Positions 13,420 through 22,653 of a stretch of 64,000 nt of DNA are shown here, piece after piece. The notes beneath the pieces are model-generated. The model worked only from the letters and a program-made list of their open reading frames with translations. It did not search any database and was not told the origin of the DNA. The position numbers were made by a program, and so were the translations under genes. This DNA comes from Symbiodinium natans (lineage: Eukaryota > Sar > Dinophyceae > Suessiales > Symbiodiniaceae). The DNA is taken from positions 62,001-126,000 of the forward strand of contig CAJNDS010002382.1 in the NCBI GenBank assembly GCA_905221605.1, written 5' to 3'. Within the stretch, counting starts at the first letter, position 1. Each line of letters opens with the position of its first letter.

Positions 13420-15431
13420 GGGAAGGACGCAGGAGCCGGTGCTGGTAGGCGGTCGGCTTCATGAGGTGTCGCAGGGAGCGCTTGCCGCCAGTGATCGTGG
13501 CATGCTCGTAGGAGCGTGCCGAAGCGACTCACGCGCCGGCATGTGCGTAGCAGAGTGGCAGCGTTGGTTTGCACTTGGCGGCGTAGCGCGGAAGCAACAT
13601 CCCCGGCTAGGCCAGCTGCTGCCCAGACAACCCGAGCAGAGGCCAGTAGACTTTGAGGCCAGGCAGCATCGCGATAATAGGCGGCCTCGAACAAGTCCCA
13701 GACGCGCGAAGGTGCATGGCAGCAAAGCTGGATGAGAAGCCTGCATCGAGCGATCAAGAGGGCTTCTCGTGGGGACTGGAAGGGCATGAGGACCTCAAGG
13801 GCACAGTTGGCAGCGTGATGCCCCTCCTGCCATGACTGCCAGATCTTCCTGCGAATGCGGTCAAGCAGTCCCTCTAGTGGCTTGAGGCTGCGTGGTCCTG
13901 GCGCCAGCGAGGTGGCTAGGGTGGCATAAGCTGCAGGGAGGATTCTACCTGACACCCAACCTTCACGGACTGGCCAGGGCAACCGAGACCTTGTGAGGAG
14001 AGAGCCTGCGGCGTGCTCCGCTGCTCGCCCCCGGCCGACTGCATTCTCAATGTCTCGCCGGCCATTGTCGCGTGGTAACTGGGGCACTCCCAAGTATTTG
14101 TATTCGGAGGCGATGCGGACGTGCTCGTCGAGGATAGGGATGCTGGCAGTGCCTTGCAGCATGTCTCCCCTCACCCCGTCGGCTCCTGCACCCCGCGGGT
14201 CGATGAGGAACTCTGTCTTACCTGGGCCGGTGTTGACCCGTAGGCGGAAGGCCCGGAAGATCTGAAGGACAATGTTGCCCATGCGCATCACTGTCTCGGG
14301 GACATCCCCTGCGTGGTCCACATCCGCCAGGAGGACAAGGTCATCAGCCCAGGCTATCGCACAGGGTTCAGCTTGCTCGTCGGCGCACACAATCGCAATG
14401 GAGTGATGTGCGATCCCAGCCAGTGCGAGTTCTTGGTTGACTCTGGCAATGATGCAGGTCATTACCGCACCGAACAGCACATCAGCAAGTCCGTCGCCGG
14501 GGCGGCTACCGCGGGCGGCAAGCACCGGGAGGCGGTCTCCCTGTAAGAGCCAGCTAGAGCCGCGAACGCAATCTTGGAGCATGGCTATTTCAGCCTCATC
14601 GAGTCCCAGGACTTGTAGGGCCCCCCTATCCAGGAGGTCCTGCACCCACGGCAGCACAGCTTCCGCTCTCGCTGCTCCAGAGGATTCCCCAAAAAGAAGC
14701 TCGCGGTCAACCTCGTAGAAAGCTGCCTGCACATCGACAAACAGAGCTATATGTGACCTGCCAGCCTGGGCGGCAAGGCCGACCGCGACGCGAAAGGCAG
14801 CTAGTGCATAGCCAACATGCATGCCCGGCCTGCCCCCCAATTGGAGTGGCTGATAGGCGTTGACAACCTTGCGGCCGATAGTGCTTCGCAGGTGGCTATG
14901 CCAGACTTTCGCTACCCCATTCAGCAACACTATGGACCTGTAATTGGCCGGTAATGCCGCCGGTCCCTTCTTGTACAGCGCACAGGCGATCGCGTGCTTG
15001 AAATCGCTAGGCTCGCGACCAGTCAGTGCAAGCTTAAGATGCAGCTGCCACGTCCATCGCCCGGCCATGGCGGGTTGGGACGCCCACAGTCCGTTGCGAA
15101 TACCGTCCGGGCCCGGCGCTTTGACGGGTTTCTGTTTCCTGCAAAGTTGTTCTACTTGCAGGAGAGTGGGTGCGACATCAGGAAGGGCCTTGCCAGGAAT
15201 GCTCTGCCAAGCAGCGTGGGTGTCCGCCAGGGCCTGGGGAGTGACAACGGTTCCGTGCTCCTGACCACGGAACTGCTCTCGTAGCTCGCCTTGGATATCA
15301 TACCCGCCCGCCGCTCGGACTCTGCGTCTGTCAGCAGCGCGCCTGGACGCCCAGCGCAAGTGCAGAAGCGCCTGGTCTGGACGACCATGCACATGCCACG
15401 ACGCCGTCGCAGCAGACAGGAGTGACTGCAT
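13062..15431 (-). CDS. LINE-type reverse transcriptase domain
   Basis: A 789-codon frame (open back to about 15,512 without a further Met) with the reverse transcriptase core. Seen in order: PGPDGIRNGLW (about residue 105), the ANYRSIVLLNG region (about 160), catalytic motif A FVDVQAAFYEVD (about 230), a motif B-like GSRPGDGLADVLF (about 310), and motif C AWADDLVLL (about 360), where the usual YADD is WADD. Both aspartates of motif C and the motif A aspartate are present. Roughly 400 residues of Arg/Ala/Trp-rich 'thumb' sequence follow. The domain would copy element RNA at a nicked chromosomal target. The N-terminus joins the endonuclease frame through a frameshift near 15,500, where one frame ends VWRRVAG and the other resumes VAVLSGQENR. 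The last ~100 codons, after the 13,370 frameshift, are out of frame. The Met at 15431 is probably internal, not a real start. Confidence 0.85.
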   Translation of the reverse strand: MQSLLSAATASWHVHGRPDQALLHLRWASRRAADRRRVRAAGGYDIQGELREQFRGQEHGTVVTPQALADTHAAWQSIPGKALPDVAPTLLQVEQLCRKQKPVKAPGPDGIRNGLWASQPAMAGRWTWQLHLKLALTGREPSDFKHAIACALYKKGPAALPANYRSIVLLNGVAKVWHSHLRSTIGRKVVNAYQPLQLGGRPGMHVGYALAAFRVAVGLAAQAGRSHIALFVDVQAAFYEVDRELLFGESSGAARAEAVLPWVQDLLDRGALQVLGLDEAEIAMLQDCVRGSSWLLQGDRLPVLAARGSRPGDGLADVLFGAVMTCIIARVNQELALAGIAHHSIAIVCADEQAEPCAIAWADDLVLLADVDHAGDVPETVMRMGNIVLQIFRAFRLRVNTGPGKTEFLIDPRGAGADGVRGDMLQGTASIPILDEHVRIASEYKYLGVPQLPRDNGRRDIENAVGRGRAAEHAAGSLLTRSRLPWPVREGWVSGRILPAAYATLATSLAPGPRSLKPLEGLLDRIRRKIWQSWQEGHHAANCALEVLMPFQSPREALLIARCRLLIQLCCHAPSRVWDLFEAAYYRDAAWPQSLLASARVVWAAAGLAGDVASALRRQVQTNAATLLRTCRRVSRFGTLLRACHDHWRQALPATPHEADRLPAPAPASFPCRVCHHQSKTKHALAVQCIAPMVWFRTACSISSTPLAGGASKTFTPPPGFDTILSTLRCADMGCSTLWGLSTRSALPPSGRVRWVTCAFLHYKHRAPGCPPLLSDERPNVTHMLRQRT

Positions 15432-15444
15432 GTGTGCGATTTTG

Positions 15445-18400
15445 TCACGCCGGCCGAGCCTGTGCAGGCGGTATCGTAGTCGGTTCTCTTGTCCGGAGAG
15501 TACTGCTACCCGCTACCCTCCGCCAGACCTCGAGTCTGCGGGCCCCGCCTGGGCGTTGTCGCCAGGCTCGGAAGCACCTACCCAGCCAGGCTAACTTGGC
15601 TCTTACAACTGCCAGAGCTTTTTCCCTTCTCACTTGCTTGAGCTGGCAAAGGTGGCGCCATGCTTCCTCGCTGAGGTAGGGCTGGGACGGCTTGGCTCTC
15701 GGGCGGCGAGGGAGACCATCCTGAAACCTCTTGTACGCATGTGACAGTTGTTGGACTTGCTGCGTAGGGGAGAGCGCCCATGTGGATCTCCAGTGCCCTA
15801 CGCTGTCCCAAAGTCGAGCAGCGAATGTGGCGCATTCCTGCGGGGTGCAGCGGCGGGCTCCGCTACCGCGTTGTGGCCTTCCTACTAACGTGAGCTCGCC
15901 AACAGCAAGCACAGGCATGTGGTCACGCCTGCCCAACAGAATGTCGAATTCAGGGAAGGGCGCTGTATACGTGACTCTGCATTGTGCCTCGGACACCAGC
16001 CAATGGTCGAGGCGCTTGCTGAGGCCGCTTGCGTGTTGCCAGGTCCAATCATGACCGTGATGGATGGTAGTGAAAGTGGCTGGTGCCACGAGCCTGGCCT
16101 GTCTGCTCAGTTGGGCAAGCTTGTCGTCACCGAGCCTCGGGGCCTGGAGAGTAACCCTACGACCGACAAGGACGTCGTCGACATCGGAGGCTGCGAAGTC
16201 AGCATTGGCGTCAACGCCTAGCAGGATGGTAGCATCGGAGGGAAGATGGCTGAGATGTGTCCCCAGACCTCCCCAGAACGCTGAAATCTCTGTGCTTGGC
16301 CTATCAGCATGCGGGGCATGAGCAGAGATAATGCACAGCGGGGGGCAGACCGCGCGAGTTTTGATAATAAGCATCTGCGGTGTGGAGCATACAATGACCC
16401 AGGCATCCATAGAGTCGCAACACGGGACCCAGTCCGAGCGCAACCAAATTTCGCATCCGTACCGTCCATGCCGGTCCGCCCCGGAGCGCCATGTCAGAAA
16501 ATCACCGGAAACCCATCGGCCCTGTCTGGATCTGCATTCTTGCAGGGTGACGAGGTGCACTTGCAAATCCCTCAGTTGTTTATGGAGATAAGCCCTACGC
16601 TGCCCCGAGCCAGTTCTATTAAAGAAATGCGGCATAGTATCCTTGATAGATTGGATGTTTGCCTGCACTGCTCGAAAGGCCAGGTTGGCCGGTTTGGGCG
16701 CAGGTGTCGCGGGCTCGCCGTCGCTGGTTTCGGCGCCGCGGGCGGCGGTGTCGTCTGCTGGCATGGGCATGTCCCATTGGAGAAGGACTTTCGTCCCATC
16801 CACAACTCGCCCGTATGGTACCAGCCAGAGATCGTCCGCAGCCGCTGTCCATAGCGCCGAGTGATGTGGTACACACACCGGGCGCTCTACACCTAGGTTG
16901 CCATGTTTGGCCGCAAGACCGGCAAGAGTGTCGACAAGTTCATTGACAACGAAGCCTGCATGACCGGGGACATGTGTAAACCTGGTGGCAATACGTGTTT
17001 GCAGGGCTTGCCACGCCCGACGGGCGTCCTTGGCCCACTCAGCCGCCGCCGAGGCATGACCGGCAGCAACACCGAGTGCTGCTTGGTTGTCAACAGCGGC
17101 AGTGACAACCGTGGGCTTGGCATGCCACGCCGCAGCATTGGCATCCAACCACACGCAAGCCCACAAGGCTGCCGTCTGCAGCGCCGCAAGTTCCGCGGCA
17201 TACGAAAGAAGCCCAGGGGCGACTGACCATTGTGGGCACACGACGCCATGTTCCCAGCCCAGCCGGTACCATTGTCCAGCATGCCAGCCCCAGGCCACGA
17301 ACGCCCATGCGCCCGTGTGCAAGCCGGTACCATCTGTGGAGATCAGGACCTGCTCAGGAACTCCACTGGTCCATGGTGGATATGCGTGCCAGGCCTGTTG
17401 TAGCCGCCATGGTACTTGAGAGGGCAGGGAGGTAGGAAGGTCGTCAGCCAACCAGTATTCATACAACTTCTCCTGCAGCTGGCCCGCAGGAGTGATGTCG
17501 GCCTCCCAACACGTGCTAGAATGCCGTTTCCACACTGGCGCCCCTCGCGGGCGAAGGTAGCACAGTCGAAGGGAGCTCCTAGCGGTAACTTGTGCGACAG
17601 AGGTCTCTCGCGGCGGCGTCATACGCCATAAGTCGGTATGTGTGTCTGAGTAGGGTTTCCACCACCGCACCAAATTAAGCTCAACTTGCGGCTCAAAATC
17701 GGCCATCAGAGCGATAGCCGGAGCGCTGTGGGAGCAATGAAAGACCCAGAGGAGGAAAAGGAGGGAGTGGGAGACCACTCCTCCTAGGAAGCAGCCGCGG
17801 AATCCCAAAAGGGTCAGAAGCAAAGGCCACAGAGGCCGGCAATGGGCGGAGCGGCCCACGGGGGCACGGGGTGTAAGTACATCACCATTCCGCAGAAGGA
17901 CATCAGAGGGGTTCATATTAGCAGTACCGCGAACGACATGGGTGAGTGGTGGAGAACGTGCCAGTTGGCGACAAACAGGACTCCTATCCCATACAACGAC
18001 ATTGACATGGTTGTCTTCATCACACCGCAAACAGAGATGTAGTCCCGCATCTGGCATCCATGGCATGGGCGCCCATCGGGCATGCTGCCCGCTCCACTCA
18101 GTGATAAAACTAGCAGCCGTAGGGCGCCAAGTGGCCCCGGCAGGCAGCGGGACAACCTGCTTGGGGCGGTCGGGCCGCCAGAGGGTGACCTGGTCCCGCT
18201 GAGTCAAGAGAAAGGGCAGTTGCCAAACGGCGTGGTGTCGCGCCTGCTCGGCCGTGAGGAAAATGGGCATAGGCCCCGGGACACGAGCTGCCTCGGGAGG
18301 GCGCGCGATAATCATGTCTCCGTGCCGCAGCTTAGGGACGCTGGCTCCAACCTGGGTGGCACCACTGCCGCAAGGCGCAAGATACTCCATATCCTCTCCT

Positions 18401-21400
18401 AGAGAGCGAGGGAACAGCCTCCAAGGCGTGTCGCGCAACATCAGTCTAGCATGAACAGCACCGCCGACGGAAACTGCAACACAGACTAGTGGTTTAGGCG
18501 GACATGGAACCAGATGCATTGCCCCCATGCTAATTGCAGGCCAGACAGGGGCATGGCAAGCCCCCCAGTCTAGGAGGTCATATTGCATGGTGGAAAATAT
18601 GTGCACATCCGACATGTGGGTGTGAGTGCGAAAGGGCGTGGCAGGTCCTTGTATAGGGCATAGGGCCTGGACCCATGGAAAATTCGCCAGACTTACTGTG
18701 TTCCCGGTGCTGCGCAAGGAAGGATTAGCGGGATAACAGGACTGCCCAACCGCAAGTACACGCGGCTCCAGGCGTTTGCTGGAGCTGGCGGGTCTGCGTG
18801 ACCTGGACCTACTGGCGACCCTGGGACAAGCTGAAGTGCTGGAGCTAGAGCTCACCTCAAGTTCAGCCTCCATGGAGAGGACCGCATGTACATTAAACCA
18901 CACCAACAGGAGAAGGGGCCCACCCAACCGGCACTTAGTCCCTAGTGCAAGAAGCAAAAGGAGCCGAGACGGGGCGACCCTGATCGCGATACTGCGGGGC
19001 CGAGACGGTAGTGGTTTATGCGCTCTGCCGGGCCGGATGACATCAGCATCTCGCAAGTCAACTTGCATAGTCGCCTCAGAGTGGTACAGCACATCAGGAT
19101 GGCCTGCCAGGGTCCAGGGCCCTTCAGGGGCTTGACGCCGGAAGACATGGGTAATGAAGCCAACATCAGCAATGGCAGGTGCCACCAAGCACTCAGTTTG
19201 CCCCTCTCCTCGCACCAAAATATGCACTTGGTGCGGCAAGCTGCATGCGGCAACCATGTGGACCTGTTGGCCCCAAGCCCACGGGGACGGTATCCATCGG
19301 CCTTGGATGCCTGCGGAAAGGAATGCATCAAACGCACCCAGGTGTGGGAGCCAGTCTGCCCCGGCAGGCACCGTAATAACTTGAGGCTGGCACCCGGGGC
19401 TCCATAGAGTACACTCCCAAGAGGGGATAACATGTAAGAAGCGCTGCCATAGCGTGCAATGGCGCAGAGCGGAGACAGAATGAATATGTACTACACCCCC
19501 TCGACGGCCAGTACGGATTTGCCCAAGGGGGGAAGCATAGAAGACATCTCCCGATCGGAGCGTTAGGGTCGGAGACAGGCGCTCCAAGCTGTCCACCTGC
19601 TCAGTCTGGCTGATTGTAGGTTCAATGGCCACCGGAGGGTACAGCTGTCCGAAAGCGCCTGGGGTACGAGCCGCTACCGCGTCAGCGTACCAATCTAGCC
19701 GGGCTCTGCGGGGCAACAGCAAGCAAATCTGCCATGTTTCCGAGACGATCAGAATGCAGGCGGACCCAGTATCCGGCGGTGTCGCAACCAGCTCCAAGAT
19801 ACTATTGGAAGGGTTCGGCCAGATCGGTATGACCGACCTTGCCCATGGCGGTTCATCCTTGAGGAGTAACCGGACCATCCACCCCCATTCGCAGGAGCAG
19901 CTGACCTCATGCACATCTCCGGCATCAGCGAAGGGAGTGCGCAGTCGCAGCCGGAGGGTGTTGCTCGCAGATAGTGGCCGAAGGGTACGCTGATGGTAAT
20001 CCTCATGCCACGGAAAGGCACCGGCCAGGGGGACCTCTTGAACCCGCGTATCCTCAGATTGCTGCACCATGGAGGTGCCTGCCCAAAACAACCCGAGCGC
20101 TAATACCCACCTAGGGGAAAAGACGGCTACCAGGGCCACCATGGGGGCTAGAAGAGGGAAAGCGTGATCAGCACTAGAGGTCTGATGTATCTGCCAGTGC
20201 ACTGCTGTGAGCCGAGGCGGTGACGCGTCAAGCTGCAAGGAGGCACCCATAGCAGGGGGGACACCTATAAGAAGCGCAGTCTCGGCAACATTCACGGTAG
20301 TGCAAGAACACATGCGTAGACACACCATGACATCGGCCCTTTGCCAGAGTAAATGCGTCACGGCCTGCGGCGGGCCGTATCGAATATCGTCTGGCTCCAA
20401 CGGTGCACCAGTTTCAACACGTACTGCAGGTAAGTGTCGGGTGTTCCCGTGCATGTGGCAGCTCATGTACAGGGGGAGTTCCGGAAGGGCGGTGGCAGCT
20501 TGCATAGCTTTGGCATGAGTAATCCAGGTAGCCATGATCGCGGCTGACAAGGTTCCGGTTCCGGACTGAAGAGACTGAGCCGCGAGCCAGAGCATCACAA
20601 GGCGTCCCAGCCAGGCTCCACTCGCCTTGCTATTGGCAGCCACCCTCTCAGCAGCCCAAAAGGGCAAGCAGTCTCCGTCCCTGAGGGCAAACTCGCCCGC
20701 ATGAGCCGCACCCACCGGCGGGAGAACGGTCCCAGTTTGATTGCCCAGAGAGAATGCAGCTAGCCCACCAGCCGCGACTCTACGGGGTAGCACGCTCGGC
20801 ACGGAAAGCCTCGGCGACCAGAGGAGCACATGCACCTGATCCTCGCGGGGGGCACTAGTGATGAGATGGACAGCCGAGCGGTCAGGCTGAGGGTGGACTG
20901 GAACAACCGGGGCGAGACCTTCGCGCATTGCCCACTGACTGCAGACCCCGAGCAAAACATGCAGGCAATCCGGAGACATAAGAAGGCGACCCGTGACCGG
21001 GCGTCTCAAACAGCCTGGGTGGTAAATATGAAACCGAACCGCAGTGCGAGCCGGACATTCCGGTAAAAGAGTGACGCGGCCTGCCTGCCACGCCTGCCAA
21101 GTGGGAGAAAGATGCGCCTGTAGGAGGCCATACTGCGACGGGACAGCCTGTCGAACCGCGAGTGAGAGGCAGTCTCCGTAGGTGGGGATTGCAAAGTCTG
21201 GTACGCCCCCATGCACGGACACAGGGTACTCGGTCCGAGCCCGCGCCGGTAGAGGGGAAGTATCGGTGTCCATGGGGTTCGCGTCAGTGGACATGCCATA
21301 TGCTGATAGGAGCAGGGTGGTCCAAAGCACTGGGCGGCAGGCGCCAACGAGGCCTGCAAGGAGCCAGATCCCGACGTGCCGAGCACTGGCTCCTGTGCTC

Positions 21401-22653
21401 CGAATCGTGCTGCTTGCGGGCGCTGCCTCCGGCGCTGGTTCATTGGAAGGCACAGCAGACCCCAGAGCGAAGTGGGTGGCGTCGCTATGCGCTTGATGGC
21501 CTGCAATGCTGCGGAGCAGCCGGAGAGCTTCTCCCAACTGATGTGTGGCGGCTTCCCAAGCGAGAAGAGAGGTGTCGTTGGGGGTCAGGGAAACAGGAGT
21601 TTGGCAGGCCGCTTCGCAAGTTCCCATGACACGGACGGGTACAGCCGGGATCGCGGTTGCTTCCACAGAGGGGGCAGCGGGCTCGGCTGACGCACTGGCA
21701 ATACCAGCCGGTAGCTGGTGGGGCCTCTGTCCTCCGGGACCAGCATTGAGGGGCCCCCCCCAATCGCTGCGGGTAAAAACGGGCAGCTCCTCTTCTTCGT
21801 CCCAAGGACTCAAGTACGTGACGGGGCCTTGCTGGTCGAAGTTCATACCCACAGCGAAAAGCTGGCCGTGTCGCAGTCCTGTGAGGGAAGAGCCGTACCT
21901 AAAAATCTGTTGTTCACGGACCAAACAAAAGCGCTGAGGGACGACCGGCTGCAGAGTGAAAGTGGCGATGGCCCACTGCATCAAGGCATCCCAGTCCAAG
22001 GGGTTGGACCTGCTTTCGAAAACCGCCGCACGATCTTGCCACATGCATACAATGAATATGTTAGCAGCTGCGCGGCCTCTCGGAACATAGATCCAGTGAT
22101 TAATATTATGGTGCAAGCTGGGAAGGACCTGAAAGAGCCGACCATCATTATCCAGTCTAACTGGAGAGTGCGCGCTAATAATGGCAAGACGAGCATCCGT
22201 AATAGTGCGTGTCTCGCGAGGCAAATCCACAGGGGTAGGGACACCGAAAGTCCAAACCCGAGTGGGCACAGAGATAGGGGTGGGCTGGGCGACGGCTCCG
22301 AGTGAGAGGGCAGCACAGACCCAAAGAAAGAGAGGCTTCGGGCGAGTTGTGCCGGACACCCACACAAGCCCGGTGCTGGTAAGAAGGCCGAACAAGTCCG
22401 GTATCCTCGCACCGACTCTAGCCCGAGCCCCGACAGGCATGCCAGGGGTACTTGGCAGCCTGAAATCGGCAACAAGAGAACATGCCGAGCCGTTAGGCTG
22501 AACCGTCGCAGGTATTCCGGCCTGGGTCAAAGCAACTGGCCGTAGATACTCACGGCGGCCCGATTCCCGAACAATCCACCAGCATCCAGACGCCGGCGGT
22601 ACACATACGAAATCAAGAGGGTCCTGAAAACTGTCTGAGCCGCATGAACCCAT
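15445..22653 (-). CDS. Giant polyprotein: hydrophobic modules, RNase H, AP endonuclease
   Basis: A 2,402-codon uninterrupted frame. Residues 1-1640 contain long modules, each with a hydrophobic segment or hairpin (about 105-125, 427-450, 665-710, 830-865, 1231-1260 and 1604-1640), often followed by a signal-peptidase-like small-residue motif such as GAVAQ. Residues about 1766-1921 are RNase H: STDGTG, YAAELAAL, AVDNQAAL and HVPGHAG...NELVD supply the D, E, D and H/D positions. Residues about 1990-2255 are an endonuclease/exonuclease/phosphatase fold: VQANIQS, TLQEC, SAHAPH, GVDANAD and RRDHMPV give the N, E, H, D-x-N and D-H catalytic set. This nuclease would nick target DNA for target-primed reverse transcription. 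RNase H placed before the endonuclease and reverse transcriptase is unusual. Both ends are frameshifted relative to neighbouring frames, so the Met at 22653 is not necessarily a true start. Confidence 0.82.
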   Translation of the reverse strand: MGSCGSDSFQDPLDFVCVPPASGCWWIVRESGRREYLRPVALTQAGIPATVQPNGSACSLVADFRLPSTPGMPVGARARVGARIPDLFGLLTSTGLVWVSGTTRPKPLFLWVCAALSLGAVAQPTPISVPTRVWTFGVPTPVDLPRETRTITDARLAIISAHSPVRLDNDGRLFQVLPSLHHNINHWIYVPRGRAAANIFIVCMWQDRAAVFESRSNPLDWDALMQWAIATFTLQPVVPQRFCLVREQQIFRYGSSLTGLRHGQLFAVGMNFDQQGPVTYLSPWDEEEELPVFTRSDWGGPLNAGPGGQRPHQLPAGIASASAEPAAPSVEATAIPAVPVRVMGTCEAACQTPVSLTPNDTSLLAWEAATHQLGEALRLLRSIAGHQAHSDATHFALGSAVPSNEPAPEAAPASSTIRSTGASARHVGIWLLAGLVGACRPVLWTTLLLSAYGMSTDANPMDTDTSPLPARARTEYPVSVHGGVPDFAIPTYGDCLSLAVRQAVPSQYGLLQAHLSPTWQAWQAGRVTLLPECPARTAVRFHIYHPGCLRRPVTGRLLMSPDCLHVLLGVCSQWAMREGLAPVVPVHPQPDRSAVHLITSAPREDQVHVLLWSPRLSVPSVLPRRVAAGGLAAFSLGNQTGTVLPPVGAAHAGEFALRDGDCLPFWAAERVAANSKASGAWLGRLVMLWLAAQSLQSGTGTLSAAIMATWITHAKAMQAATALPELPLYMSCHMHGNTRHLPAVRVETGAPLEPDDIRYGPPQAVTHLLWQRADVMVCLRMCSCTTVNVAETALLIGVPPAMGASLQLDASPPRLTAVHWQIHQTSSADHAFPLLAPMVALVAVFSPRWVLALGLFWAGTSMVQQSEDTRVQEVPLAGAFPWHEDYHQRTLRPLSASNTLRLRLRTPFADAGDVHEVSCSCEWGWMVRLLLKDEPPWARSVIPIWPNPSNSILELVATPPDTGSACILIVSETWQICLLLPRRARLDWYADAVAARTPGAFGQLYPPVAIEPTISQTEQVDSLERLSPTLTLRSGDVFYASPLGQIRTGRRGGVVHIHSVSALRHCTLWQRFLHVIPSWECTLWSPGCQPQVITVPAGADWLPHLGAFDAFLSAGIQGRWIPSPWAWGQQVHMVAACSLPHQVHILVRGEGQTECLVAPAIADVGFITHVFRRQAPEGPWTLAGHPDVLYHSEATMQVDLRDADVIRPGRAHKPLPSRPRSIAIRVAPSRLLLLLALGTKCRLGGPLLLLVWFNVHAVLSMEAELEVSSSSSTSACPRVASRSRSRRPASSSKRLEPRVLAVGQSCYPANPSLRSTGNTVSLANFPWVQALCPIQGPATPFRTHTHMSDVHIFSTMQYDLLDWGACHAPVWPAISMGAMHLVPCPPKPLVCVAVSVGGAVHARLMLRDTPWRLFPRSLGEDMEYLAPCGSGATQVGASVPKLRHGDMIIARPPEAARVPGPMPIFLTAEQARHHAVWQLPFLLTQRDQVTLWRPDRPKQVVPLPAGATWRPTAASFITEWSGQHARWAPMPWMPDAGLHLCLRCDEDNHVNVVVWDRSPVCRQLARSPPLTHVVRGTANMNPSDVLLRNGDVLTPRAPVGRSAHCRPLWPLLLTLLGFRGCFLGGVVSHSLLFLLWVFHCSHSAPAIALMADFEPQVELNLVRWWKPYSDTHTDLWRMTPPRETSVAQVTARSSLRLCYLRPRGAPVWKRHSSTCWEADITPAGQLQEKLYEYWLADDLPTSLPSQVPWRLQQAWHAYPPWTSGVPEQVLISTDGTGLHTGAWAFVAWGWHAGQWYRLGWEHGVVCPQWSVAPGLLSYAAELAALQTAALWACVWLDANAAAWHAKPTVVTAAVDNQAALGVAAGHASAAAEWAKDARRAWQALQTRIATRFTHVPGHAGFVVNELVDTLAGLAAKHGNLGVERPVCVPHHSALWTAAADDLWLVPYGRVVDGTKVLLQWDMPMPADDTAARGAETSDGEPATPAPKPANLAFRAVQANIQSIKDTMPHFFNRTGSGQRRAYLHKQLRDLQVHLVTLQECRSRQGRWVSGDFLTWRSGADRHGRYGCEIWLRSDWVPCCDSMDAWVIVCSTPQMLIIKTRAVCPPLCIISAHAPHADRPSTEISAFWGGLGTHLSHLPSDATILLGVDANADFAASDVDDVLVGRRVTLQAPRLGDDKLAQLSRQARLVAPATFTTIHHGHDWTWQHASGLSKRLDHWLVSEAQCRVTYTAPFPEFDILLGRRDHMPVLAVGELTLVGRPQRGSGARRCTPQECATFAARLWDSVGHWRSTWALSPTQQVQQLSHAYKRFQDGLPRRPRAKPSQPYLSEEAWRHLCQLKQVRREKALAVVRAKLAWLGRCFRAWRQRPGGARRLEVWRRVAGSSTLRTREPTTIPPAQARPA

